A stretch of DNA of 64,000 bases from Diabrotica undecimpunctata. Its lineage: Eukaryota > Arthropoda > Insecta > Coleoptera > Chrysomelidae. Position 1 is the stretch's first letter. The number at the start of each line of letters is the position of its first letter. The notes beneath the pieces are model-generated. The model was not told the origin of the DNA. It searched no databases and saw only the letters and a program-made list of their open reading frames with translations. Location of the stretch: NCBI RefSeq assembly GCF_040954645.1, contig NC_092810.1:77480160-77544159 (forward strand). The letters run 5' to 3'. Below, piece after piece: positions 21,607 through 32,613 of this stretch. The position numbers and the translations under genes are program-made.

Positions 21607-23453
21607 AAAAAATTTATTAAAAATCCTTTGTAAAAGGTATATATTTTTAAAAACCCAAACGGGCTGTTATAGACAAAACGTTTTCGGAATCCATTATTCC
21701 ATCATCAGTGTCCTATAAAATATATAACCACTTAATTAAAGAGAACGTGAAGTTAAAATTTTTGACTAAGGTTAATGTAAAGTGTGGTTAATACTTACTA
21801 GGTGTACATGAATGTAGCCACTAAATACATGGGTAAAAACCCGTTAACAAAAATTTAGTTACATTTGTTTTACATTATATTATATAAATTGCTAGGATGC
21901 TAAAGTTACCGTTGGATTGGGTAACATGGCGACATATGACTCCACGTTGAAGTTGCAAGTCCTGAGACGGTGTGTCTACGAGGACTTAATGGAAGCAACT
22001 GATTGAAATGACAATGTTGACAAGTTAGGACGGAACAAGTAACAGAGTAGTCAATATAACTGTATGTGTCTACTTAAGACAAAAGCCAACGTTAATTAAA
22101 TTGTTAACGTAATAGATTTTTTGATATTAAATAATATAACAGTATCAACCATCAATGTTGTTGTTTTTTAAAAATTGATTTTTATGTGTATGAGATGAAA
22201 TGCGGAGAGAAGATAATGTGGTTATAGTTAGGCAACCAACTATGCATGTGTGTGGTAGTGTAATGAAAAAGAGATTTTTATATTTAGGCCCTTTATGTTT
22301 ATTCAACATTTGGTACTTGGAAAATAGAAAATAGACACATGTAGAAGGTTGAGTTATAGAAATTTTGTTTGATATTGGTGGAAAATGAATGAATATATTT
22401 AAAATATGAAAGTGTTCTTATATGAATGAGATAAAACTTTTGTAGTATAATGGTCATGTGAAATTTAACTTATAACTCGATTATAGAAGGCCCTGTATGT
22501 CAAAAAACAACATTTGGTACCTGGTAAATGTAAAACTAATTAAGTTGTAAGTACATGAAATTAAATATCTGATAGGGTGTTAACAGACTAAGTGGTATGG
22601 AAGTTTTATTTTCTTATCTATTATGTGAAATGAATAGAAATTGATGGTTGGGACATGGTTTTTTTTAATAAGTTAATAGAATAGTACTCAACTTATAACT
22701 TAAGAAAGGTCCTATCTGTCATAAGCAACACTAGGTACATGGGAACTATAAAAGGATAAGTTACAAGTTGTATGATTTGCAGGTGTATAATTGTCCAAAA
22801 TGTGAAAATGGAATGGTTGTGGGTTGGCTCTGTTAGAATTAAGTAAAGCAAAAATTATGGGGTCAGCTTTAATGGTAATTAAGTTGTGTGATTTGTTTTT
22901 AATTCTTAATGGATATGAAGGTCTTAAGGTGTTCATTAAACTATTATCTAAAATAAACAGAATTTGATGGCTGGAGCATGGTTTTGTAGTATGTTGTAAG
23001 TATACTACTCAACTTATAACTTGAGAAAGGCCCTATCTGTCATAAAGCAACACTAGGTACATGAGAAATATAGAGAGATAAGTTATAAGTTGGTGATTTT
23101 ATAGGTGTATATAAACCTCAATTATGAAAATGAAATGGTTCTAGGGTGGCTCTGATGAAATTGAGTGAAAAATAAGAAATTTATAGTGTTTTTGAAAAAA
23201 TGTAGGATACGGAAAGAATACAGAAGGCTGAGATCCCCAGAGAGCTGCAACCAAACCCTAGGAGGGTTGTGTGGAAGAGTAAAATGAGGACTGAGAGGTT
23301 TGTTTGAAAGAGATGAAGAATAGTATAAGGTTTGGAGGTGCCGACAAGAAGTATGGACAACAAAGGTATAGTGGGTCGGACTAGAAGTTTGGATTTACTA
23401 GAGAGAGATAAGGACTGATTGGGAGTGTGATGTGTAAACAGAAAAATTTTTTG
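21606..23453 (-). repeat. Left inverted arm of PLE 2 (3' UTR)
   Basis: About 1.85 kb, the reverse complement of 24807-26656. It contains internal degenerate repeats: the string 'ggcccTnTctgtcata...acactaggtac' or variants recurs near 22285, 22486, 22706 and 23029. Small frames such as 22712-22936 also occur, unchanged, in the other arm but have no recognisable domain. Confidence 0.9.
21672..21708 (-). ncRNA. Hammerhead ribozyme candidate, PLE 2 left arm
   Basis: Minus strand: CTGATGA (21708-21702), a GGAAT/ATTCC stem II, GAAA, a very short stem III (ACG..TGT) and a GTC cleavage triplet. All core positions are canonical. Stem I pairing is weak by eye. Hammerheads are an established feature of PLE terminal regions. 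Confidence 0.6.
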
Positions 23454-23537
23454 GAGTGGATTAAAGAAGATGAGTATTTGGCGTACAAATAGTGATAAAT
23501 GTAGATTTTTGTTGTAAAAGTGAGTAGGGGATGAAGA

Positions 23538-24810
23538 TTATGAAAATAGTTGGCGATGGAGAGGGAGGAAGTCTCGATTGAAGGATACATGACGATTGAC
23601 GCAATTTGGGCTTTTTTGTTTTTCTTTAAGAATTTCAAGGTCTTCGTATAAGTCTAATTTAAGGAAATTTTTTTGGGGGATGTTGTGAATAAGTGAAACG
23701 TCTTCTGGGATATTAAGGGTGTGTTTGTGTTCTTTAAGATGCTGAGAGAAAGTGAAAGTATTTTCTCTTTTAGTGTGTTCTAGAGAACGTGAGGATAGTG
23801 ATCTGCATGTTCTACCTATGTAAGAGGCATTGCAATCTAAACATTTTAATCTATACACTCCACTCCGATCCATATAATTGATGGGATCTTTGGAATTAGA
23901 TATGTGTTGACCCAAATTGTTGGGTACTTTAAATGACACATGGATGTTTTCAACCGACCGTTGGATGAGATTTCGAATATCTCCAGAAAGACTTTCATGA
24001 TAGTATGGAAGTGAAACGTAATTGGGCTTGGTGGTGAGGTCTCTGGGGAACGCATTCTCCTGCAGGGTCTTAAGGCGTTTTTTACGGATGAGTTTGTTGA
24101 TGATGTTGGGATCATATCCATTGTTGACTGCTATTTGTCTAAGTATGTTGAATTCTTTTTTGTAGTTTATGTCTGAAAGTGGAATGGTTTCTAAGCGGTG
24201 GATATAACTGTGAAAAGCTGCATGTTTATGTGACATGGGGTGGTTGGATGAAAATGGAATTGTGTGATCAGTCTGTGTGGGTTTCCTATAGATACTGAAA
24301 TCGAAGTGGTCAGTTAATCTGGTAATGGTAAGATCTAGAAAATTGATTGACATGGATGATTCTAGTTCCATAGTGAACTTGATATTGGGGTGAATTTGGT
24401 TAATTTTGGAAAGTAAATGTTCAGCTGAATTGGAATTACCTGAAATGAAGACTAAACAGTCATCAACATAGCGGAACCAATGGAGTATTTCAGGGTTTTT
24501 CATGATCTGTGTGGATTCTAAATGATCCATAAATACATCAGCCAAAAAAGGAGAGAGACAGCTACCCATGGCTAAGCCATCAGGTTGTCTATAGTATTTG
24601 TTGTTAAAAACAAAGAAATCTTGTTCTAAACAAAGTTGTAGAAGTTGGATAATGGATTTGGTAGTAGATGAAGTAATGGAGTTGGCTCTGAGAAGAGAAT
24701 TAACCAGATTAATTGTTTCTTGTTTAGGGACAGACGTGAATAGATTGCTGACATCAAATGAAAGCATAGTAATGTTGGGGTGAAGATTGATGTGTTGTAA
24801 ATTAAACAAA
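23538..24810 (-). CDS. PLE 2 reverse transcriptase/GIY-YIG protein, N-terminus missing
   Basis: Open for about 425 codons to the stop at 23538. RT palm: MLSFDVSNLFTSVPKQETI, then DGLAMGSCLSPFLADVFM, then the catalytic FRYVDDCLVFI, then FLDLTITR. Thumb and linker: YRKPTQTDHTIPFSSNHP, a strong PLE signature. GIY-YIG: SGVYRLKCLDCNASYIGRTC with a following Arg-rich helix and SLEHTKRE. The frame continues about 20 codons into the right arm by chance; element sequence proper begins at about 24807. The N-terminal region and RT fingers are absent, so the protein is incomplete although its visible part is intact. No true start codon is identified. Confidence 0.88.
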
Positions 24811-26656
24811 AAATTTTTCTGTTTACACATCACACTCCCAATCAGTCCTTATCTCTCTCTAGTAAATCCAAACTTCTAGTCCGACCCACTATACCTTTGT
24901 TGTCCATACTTCTTGTCGGCACCTCCAAACCTTATACTATTCTTCATCTCTTTCAAACAAACCTCTCAGTCCTCATTTCACTCTTCCACACAACCCTCCT
25001 AGGGTTTGGTTGCAGCTCTCTGGGGATCTCAGCCTTCTGTATTATTTCCGTATCCTACATTTTTTCAAAAACACTATAAATTTCTTATTTTTCACTCAAT
25101 TTCATCAGAGCCACCCTAGAACCATTTCATTTTCATAATTGAGGTTTATATACACCTATAAAATCACCAACTTATAACTTATCTCTCTATATTTCTCATG
25201 TACCTAGTGTTGCTTTATGACAGATAGGGCCTTTCTCAAGTTATAAGTTGAGTAGTATACTTACAACATACTACAAAACCATGCTCCAGCCATCAAATTC
25301 TGTTTATTTTAGATAATAGTTTAATGAACACCTTAAGACCTTCATATCCATTAAGAATTAAAAACAAATCACACAACTTAATTACCATTAAAGCTGACCC
25401 CATAATTTTTGCTTTACTTAATTCTAACAGAGCCAACCCACAACCATTCCATTTTCACATTTTGGACAATTATACACCTGCAAATCATACAACTTGTAAC
25501 TTATCCTTTTATAGTTCCCATGTACCTAGTGTTGCTTATGACAGATAGGACCTTTCTTAAGTTATAAGTTGAGTACTATTCTATTAACTTATTAAAAAAA
25601 AACCATGTCCCAACCATCAATTTCTATTCATTTCACATAATAGATAAGAAAATAAAACTTCCATACCACTTAGTCTGTTAACACCCTATCAGATATTTAA
25701 TTTCATGTACTTACAACTTAATTAGTTTTACATTTACCAGGTACCAAATGTTGTTTTTTGACATACAGGGCCTTCTATAATCGAGTTATAAGTTAAATTT
25801 CACATGACCATTATACTACAAAAGTTTTATCTCATTCATGTAAGAACACTTTCATATTTTAAATATATTCATTCATTTTCCACCAATATCAAACAAAATT
25901 TCTATAACTCAACCTTCTACATGTGTCTATTTTCTATTTTCCAAGTACCAAATGTTGAATAAACATAAAGGGCCTAAATATAAAAATCTCTTTTTCATTA
26001 CACTACCACACACATGCATAGTTGGTTGCCTAACTAAAACCACATTATCTTCTCTCCACATTTCATCTCATACACATAAAAATCAATTTTTAAAAAACAA
26101 CAACATTGATGGTTGATACTGTTATATTATTTAATATCAAAAAATCTATTACTTTAACAATTTAATTAACGTTGGCTTTTGTCTTAAGTAGACACATACA
26201 GTTATATTGACTACTCTGTTACTTGTTCCGTCCTAACTTGTCAACATTGTCATTTCAATCAGTTGCTTCCATTAAGTCCTCGTAGACACACCGTCTCAGG
26301 ACTTGCAACTTCAACGTGGAGTCATATGTCGCCATGTTACCTAATCCAACGGTAACTTTAGCATCCTAGCAATTTATATAATATAATGTAAAACAAATAT
26401 AACTAAATTTTTGTTAACGGGTTTTTACCCATGTATTTAGTGGCTACATTCATGTACACCTAGTAAGTATTAACCACACTTTACATTAACCTTAGTCAAA
26501 AATTTTAACTTCACGTTCTCTTTAATTAAGTGGTTATATATTTTATAGGACACTGATGATGGAATAATGGATTCCGAAAACGTTTTGTCTATAACAGCCC
26601 GTTTGGGTTTTTAAAAATATATACCTTTTACAAAGGATTTTTAATAAATTTTTTTA
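24807..26656 (+). repeat. Right inverted arm of PLE 2
   Basis: Inverted copy of 21606-23453. The inner junction lies at the string caaaaaattttt, which occurs on both sides of the break, so a microhomology of up to 12 bases may have guided the join. Confidence 0.9.
26553..26589 (+). ncRNA. Hammerhead ribozyme candidate, PLE 2 right arm
   Basis: Same motif as 21672-21708 on the other strand: CTGATGA 26553-26559, stem II 26561-26575, GAAA 26576-26579, stem III 26580-26588, cleavage C at 26589. Confidence 0.6.
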
Positions 26657-26701
26657 ATATATGGTATACAGCCAAATACAGGAACGTAGATTCCTTGTGG
26701 A

Positions 26702-26714
26702 TTTTAGTTAACTA
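26702..26714. repeat. PLE 2 target-site duplication, right
   Basis: TTTTAGTTAACTA; same as 21594-21606. Confidence 0.8.
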
Positions 26715-26716
26715 CT

Positions 26717-27130
26717 TAGTATGTATTCAGTACTTTCCTTTACGGTGTTGAGGCGTGGACTCTTAAACAGAAGAATGTTAAAAATCTTGAAAGCTTTGAG
26801 ATGTGGTGCTACCGCCGTATACTAAAAATAAGTTGGGTGGATAAAATTACAAATGAAGAGGTAATACGCAGAATAAATAACGATCCAGAAGTTATACTGA
26901 ATATAAAAAAGAGAAAACTTGAATACTTTGACCACCTGATGAGAAGACAAAAGTACACATTCCTACAAAACATAATGCAAGGAAAAATCCAAGGACGCAG
27001 AAATCCAGGCCATAGAAGAATGTCCTGGATGAGAAATTTAAGAGAGTGGTTTGGCTGTACCACTAACGAATTATTCAAAACAGCAGTAAATAAAATTAAA
27101 ATCGCCCTAATGATATCCAATCTCCGATAG
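26717..27130 (+). pseudogene. LINE reverse transcriptase C-terminal fragment
   Basis: Read from about 26720: VFSTFLYGVEAWTLK, then FEMWCYRRILKISWVDKITN, then LEYFDHLMRRQKY, then GKIQGRRNPGHRRMSWMRNL, ending with TAG at 27130. This is the post-RT region common to many RTE/CR1-like LINEs of insects. Everything upstream, including the catalytic part, is absent; the left limit coincides with the PLE 2 insertion. Confidence 0.8.
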
Positions 27131-27695
27131 GAGAGGCACTCAAAGAAGAAGATATGATAAACTCGAAAAATTTCCAACATTCACTGTTAGACATATGCCT
27201 TCCGTTCACTGCACACATTTACTGCTTTTTGACTCTGTGACGAGAATGAGATAGGATTTAACAAATAGAATGACAGAAAACTAAACAAGACAGTGTGTCA
27301 AACGTGAAATGCGTCGTAGAACGTAAAATATTAGCGTAAAATTATATGATGGCCATAGACGGTTCTTTAATACCCAGCAAACGACTCGCTTTGTAAAGTT
27401 ACATAGGCGGGATCTGTGCGATAAAAAGTCGATCATTCGTTTTATAACCCAAAGGGGACCATAAAATATTCAACGTTAAAATGTGACATAATGTAACGGT
27501 ATGATAAATCTTTTCTCTTCTGCACGGGTGCATGCCTGTGTACCTATACAAGGGGAGCCGTGCATAACCTTTAAGTTGATCGTAATACATAACTGCAACA
27601 ACAAGTATGTTGACGACTTGGGTTAGTATATACAGTACATTCCGTAGTTTTTTAAACATGATTAGGAAATTGTTGACTGGAGACTATTAAAGAAG
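27131..27695. other. Non-coding, with a dispersed 121-bp-repeat fragment
   Basis: 27249-27302 resembles part of the tandem unit at 20519-21430. The 86-codon minus frame at 27659-27399 has no known motif. Confidence 0.4.
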
Positions 27696-27699
27696 TTCT

Positions 27700-27870
27700 T
27701 AAAATTTTTGCGGGTCACCTTCTTTTCTGTAAATGGGGTGAATATTGTTATCCATTTAATTTTTTTCCTCAGTTGAATAATTCCTGCTGGTATTTGGTCT
27801 AAGCTTACTTCTTTTCCCCATTCAAGCTGTTTCATAGCTAATTCTACTTCCTCTTTATAGTGCCCTGTTC
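27700..27870 (-). pseudogene. Small LINE linker fragment
   Basis: Minus-strand translation gives AMKQLEWGKEVSLDQIPAGI, resembling the 'GKA-G-D-IPAE-lk' segment that precedes RT in RTE-type LINEs. Short and diverged. Confidence 0.4.
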
Positions 27871-28019
27871 ACCTGTTTTGGTAATTTCGGACTATTTCAT
27901 CTCTTATAACATAACATAACAGTTGTTTCAGATATCTCTATTGCGTTCCTTTTTTTATGGATGAATATGCTGCCGTTTTTATCTTCTACTATTTCATATG
28001 GAGCTACACGATTAACAAT

Positions 28020-28370
28020 TCCAAATCAAAAAAACACAAATAACACTCCGAATTATATTATACAACTAATAGTCGAAAAATGAAGAGCAAGAGGTAAATG
28101 ACCAAGAAGCCGAAATCTTAATGACGAACATAAATATAATCGACTAATCAGACAATTAAGATCAGCGCTACATGATGCACGCAATGCCACATTTGAACAC
28201 TACATTAGTACATTGTCTAAAGAAGATCATTCAGTATGGATAGCAACAAAAAGACTTAAAGAGACCTGAACAACATAACCCACCAATTAAGAAAGATGAC
28301 GTTAGTTGAGGAAGATCAGACCAGGAAAAAATGTCAACATTTTCAGAATACCAGATAATAATATTCAAGC
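28020..28370 (+). pseudogene. Jockey-type LINE fragment (region between endonuclease and RT)
   Basis: Translation reads LIRQLRSALHDARNATFEHY, then DHSVWIATKRLKE, and after a frame change WGRSDQEKMSTFSEY, the conserved linker before RT in Jockey elements. Frameshifted and truncated on both sides. Confidence 0.6.
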
Positions 28371-28409
28371 AATAGAACACTGAAAACTTTTGTTTTTAAC
28401 TGTACGCCC

Positions 28410-28829
28410 GTGAATGACTTAAATAATACCTACTTAATATTGCACTTTTTTATTGTATTTTTTTCATCTTTCAAGATAATTCTTATAGGGATATATTTAT
28501 TTATAACATACGGTCTTATGGTCTTATTACGGCTTCTAAAATTATACGACCTAAATGTATCTTGTACCGCACTGCTAATTGAGAATTATGTTTGTAATGC
28601 GATAAGAGGTCCGGATATACGAGACACCAGTGACTCATGCCGCACTGATAAAAATCCGACAGGAATCTGCATTTCTAAAAAAAAAATAGATGAATGTGAA
28701 AGAGAACCAGTTTATAATATTTCGGACTACATAATAACACCTTATTTTAGAATATTGGTCGATGAATTGAAATCATTGTTCAAGAAACGAATTATTCATG
28801 TGCAGATGTTTTACTATAAAAACATGTAA
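28410..28829 (+). other. Unassigned open frame, 139 codons
   Basis: Starts with ATG and has a hydrophobic N-terminal half (LHFFIVFFSSFKIILIGIYLF) that could span a membrane, followed by a charged part with four Cys (DSCRTDKNPTGICISKKKIDEC). I recognise no family. It sits between a Jockey fragment and a piggyBac relic, so it may be a chance frame or element debris. Its length is above what this AT-rich sequence usually gives by chance. Confidence 0.2.
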
Positions 28830-29010
28830 AACCAAAATCTCGATTAAAAAAGTTGCAACCAGTTACTCACGATGAAACTTGACCCTATTATTGATTTTAC
28901 AAGTAATAAAATAGGTCGACAAAAGACCAGTTTTAATCCTTACAACATTTACACATAATAGTTGTATCTTGGTTTAATCAAATGAAAAGAAAAATTATAC
29001 ACAAGTACTA

Positions 29011-29230
29011 AAACCACAAACTATTCTCGATTATAACTTGGTGAAAAAGAGTGTTGATTTTAGTGATCAAGTGGCTTCTTACCAAAGCCAAATACGCAAA
29101 ATTCTGAAGTAGTATCGGAAAGTGGCAGTGGAATTAATATTTAATACCGCAGTGGTCAATGCTTAGTTGCTAAATAATAGAAAATGTAAAAAAAGCGACA
29201 ACCTTTCCTTGAGTTCAGACTGGAGTTCGC
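29011..29230 (+). pseudogene. piggyBac-like transposase fragment
   Basis: Translation from 29011: KPQTILDYNLVKKSVDFSDQ, ending with NTAVVNA and a Lys-rich tail. The YN-(5)-VD-SDQ and YRK-A--L--N-AVVNAW pattern is the C-terminal part of the piggyBac DDD domain, including its last catalytic Asp (VDFSDQ). Two in-frame TAG codons stand where Trp is conserved (before YRK and after VVNA). No TTAA-flanked ends were found. Confidence 0.75.
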
Positions 29231-30040
29231 GAACAGTTAAACAAAATTCCAAAATTTTTAAAAATTATTCATGAAAAATCGAATTTGGGGTACAATCTGT
29301 ACCCCCCTCCGGTAGCGGAAGGTTAAGAAATAACCGAATAGACAATCCTCACTTGTCAAAGAAACTAAAAAAACGTGAAGTGGTCTAAAAACTAAAAAGT
29401 CCCCTATTCAAACTGGTTTTTAATAAAAAATTTAATAATATGTTAAAGTTTTTTTAATATACCCTAAAACTGAAAGCGCAAAGAATCGATTGCAAGTTAC
29501 AAAATACTTGTAGAGTCATACTGTTTGGACAAGTACAGTTGTTTAAATAATCGCTTTCTGTGATAAACAAATTGAATAAATTGTAAAATATTTTTTGATC
29601 TGCTTGATATTTAGCACACTTTAATAACTCATCAATAGCCATAATTTCAAGTAGCTATATTACCTGTCGTTAGGCAAAAAACAAAGTTATTAACATTTAT
29701 AAATTACTACAAACATAATATCTTAGTTTACGGTTTTTTGGAATTATCTCAATTATTTATGTATTTAAATTTGGTATTTCTCTACATAAAAAACTTTTTA
29801 TGGTCTACAACTTTTATTTGAATTATTTTTCTTTAGAATGTATTGAACACGTTTTATAAGCAAAAAATTATTTTTTTTTGCCTTTTAAGATTGTTTAAAA
29901 AAACAAAGTAAAATTAACTGTACGTCTTTACGAATTTTTCGTCGGCTACCCCTCATACTATTTAGAATTTAAATTTCTGTATAAGATTTTTTTTAAACTA
30001 TTTAGCGAGGTTCCGTGAACTACTTTCTTATGGCATGGTC
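29231..30040. other. AT-rich, nothing assignable
   Basis: No coding signal. The 62-codon minus frame at 29642-29454 has no recognisable domain. Confidence 0.4.
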
Positions 30041-30044
30041 AAAG

Positions 30045-30325
30045 TCAAAGATTATTTTTTTATGTGATTAAGCCACAATTATTGGTCGATATTGAGATGA
30101 AAATTACTTTTAATTAACTAATATTTAACGATACGATTTCCAATATTTATTGTACAAATTATGTAAAAATGTGTATACACATTTTGTACAAAAAACATTT
30201 TTTGAGAACGATTTCCTGAATGGAAATCAAAATGTCAAACATTAAATAATTAAAAATGTGATTCTCATCATAATCACGACCAATATTTTTGACTTAATCC
30301 CATAAAAACCTAATATTTATCTTAA
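30045..30325. mobile_element. Palindromic MITE-like element
   Basis: The left half folds on the right half. GATTAAG...TATTGGTCG near 30072-30096 pairs with CGACCAATA...CTTAATC near 30287-30311, with further matches inward. The centre is a perfect palindrome, AAATGTGTATACACATTT, at about 30168-30185. About 280 bp and non-coding. Target duplication not determined. Confidence 0.65.
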
Positions 30326-30813
30326 ACTATTCACTGATAGCTTCGATTAAACAGCTTAAAAATTGAAATATGTAAATTATTCCCCTACACAACTCTCTGG
30401 GAAAAAATATCTAAATTGAATAAAAACAACTGAACGTTGATATAAAAAAACCTGTTGGTTGACCCCAGCCGGCTGAAACCAGCCGGCCGGCAGGTAGATT
30501 CAATGTCTTTATTTGAACTTGACCCGATCGATATTTTTATGTTTTCAAATATTATACTAAAGTATTAACACTGGCAACATCTATTGGCTTTAAAATGATA
30601 CCAAATACAGTAATTTTGCCTCCCGAGATTACAATGATGGTTTGATGTAAAAAATTTAATATATAAAAAAATCGGATTATTGAAAAACCGACAACGGTGC
30701 CAAGCCTACAAACGTGCACTAAACGAACATATACGACTTATAAATAGAAAATGATAGCATTTCTTGGTGATGCTAAATTACTGCAACGTGAAAAGAGCTC
30801 TAAATGATAGCTG

Positions 30814-30817
<4 letters not shown>
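30326..30817. other. Non-coding stretch with a GC-rich palindrome
   Basis: Around 30467-30492 the bases CCAGCCGGCTG and CAGCCGGCCGGC stand out in AT-rich surroundings and can pair. No gene seen. Confidence 0.4.

Positions 30818-30890
<73 letters not shown>
30818..30890. repeat. (TA)n microsatellite
   Basis: Directly precedes the solo LTR of element A. Confidence 0.98.
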
Positions 30891-30894
<4 letters not shown>

Positions 30895-32385
30895 ATGATG
30901 TGTTTTTTGTTTGAATGATGAGCAATGAGTATTTTTAATAATATAGGGTTTTTATCGCGGTTCTCAAAGAATTAGTTTGTAAGTACTTTTTTTAAATTAT
31001 CTTTATTATAATTATTATGAAACACACATATATATATCTAACCTAGTCAATGTAAATTTAAAATAAACTATCTTTAAACTGATATTCTTATAAAACTAAT
31101 TAAATTCTATAGACAATCTAAAATTTAAACAAACTATCTTCAAAATTGAAATTTTTATGACACTAACTAAATTATATTAACAAAATTTTGTACCTTTCTT
31201 TCACTGAATGCCTAAATGAACTGTTTTCCACTAAGTATATAGATTCTAATCACCACTGAATGTCTTCGTACTTCAGTTATCCTTGTTTTTTTGTGAAATT
31301 ACTTTTTCAAATTATCAGCTTCTACCAATTTAAGATATAGTTTTCTTCACCAGCATTTATACACCACCAACCAAACCAGCAAACAGCATTTATATTTATT
31401 CTTCTTTTCAATATACCAATATCCACTTATTATAAGTTGATTTATACTAATCTCCAACCATAATATAATTTAATTTCTTCCAATATACTTTTTTTAATCT
31501 TCAATAATTATTTGTGTATAATTATAAATGTACATTAAATTATATGCATAATTTTTAATCTTCATTTAACTCACTATATTAAACAATTGGACTATCTCCA
31601 CCTAACTTTCATATTTCTTATAAAACTGCTTGACTGATTTACTAAAACTGTGAACAATTGACTTCACTAATTAATTGTGTCTATCTTCTACTAACTTTCA
31701 TAATAAACTGCTTGACTTCTAACTAAAAACTTAAAAACTTCTTAAAACTCTTCTGACTGCACTATCTAAAACTTTTCTGACTAAAAACTTTCAAAAACTT
31801 CTAAAAACTGCTCTAAAAACTGCCATCTTGAATCCAAATCACGGGTATTTATATGTTTTTTGGATTTCTAGAACCATCTCGTAAGATATCATGTTCTATT
31901 TTGTTCTATTAACTACTTGTCTGAATTTTCTGGAACAAACCATTTCGCAAACATGGCCATCTCCGGAGATCCAGAGAATTCCATTCTTTTCTATTAATAA
32001 TTTTGTTTACATTTAGGCTTTTCAGATCAGAATATATAATTAAATTAGTAACATAACATTCTAATTTAATAAAATACACATTTCAAACAATATATTATTA
32101 TAACCTACTTTATATTCGTAAATATTCTTAAACGTCACTTCAGAGTATAAATATCTGTCAATCTCCGAGAGTATTTTTGGTTGCCTAAGCACATGGCTCA
32201 CTTATATATATTTACAATATTAAAATACAACTTTTTACAATTATTATATGCTAATTTATTAAAAATGCCCTCACATAAATATATTTTTATTAAATTCTCT
32301 AGTATATAACTTATTTAAAACAACCAAATATCTAATATTATGTAGTATATAACTTATAAATTATTTTCTATAAACCCTAATCGTC

Positions 32386-32388
<3 letters not shown>
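30891..32388 (-). mobile_element. Solo LTR of element A, inverted
   Basis: Plus strand starts TGTTATGATGTG and ends TCGTCACA; it is the reverse complement of 1389-2657 with indels. Flanked by (TA)n on both sides and with no internal element sequence, as left by recombination between two LTRs. Confidence 0.85.

Positions 32389-32435
<47 letters not shown>
32389..32435. repeat. (TA)n microsatellite
   Basis: Follows the solo LTR directly. Confidence 0.97.
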
Positions 32436-32437
<2 letters not shown>

Positions 32438-32613
32438 TATATTAGAAGTGATTATTTCGACCAAAAAATAATTTATAAATTACGTTAGAATTATCGGGTA
32501 AAGTGGTCTGTAATGAAAATCTTTCTTTTTTCTGAGATACTCAATATTTCGCCATTTATTTAATAGCTGCCTCAGGAGTAAACTAAAACAATTTATATAT
32601 AGATATATATATA

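Larger units (their letters stand above)
21607..26701 (-). mobile_element. Penelope-like element 2 with long inverted arms
   Basis: TTTTAGTTAACTA occurs at 21594-21606 and 26702-26714, a 13-bp target duplication, the size expected for PLEs. Inside lie a minus-strand RT/GIY-YIG frame and its long 3' UTR (21607-23537). A second copy of that 3' UTR follows in opposite orientation (24807-about 26656), then about 45 further bases. So one 5'-truncated copy is joined head-to-head with a more strongly truncated inverted copy. The two arms are nearly identical by eye, so the structure is young. Confidence 0.88.

Noticed and set aside
22712..22936. 74-codon frame conserved in both PLE arms (also 25324-25548)
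   Set aside because: Conservation only reflects the recent duplication of the arms; no known domain.
26801..27180. Minus-strand 123-codon frame over the LINE fragment
   Set aside because: Antisense of the recognised RT C-terminal fragment.
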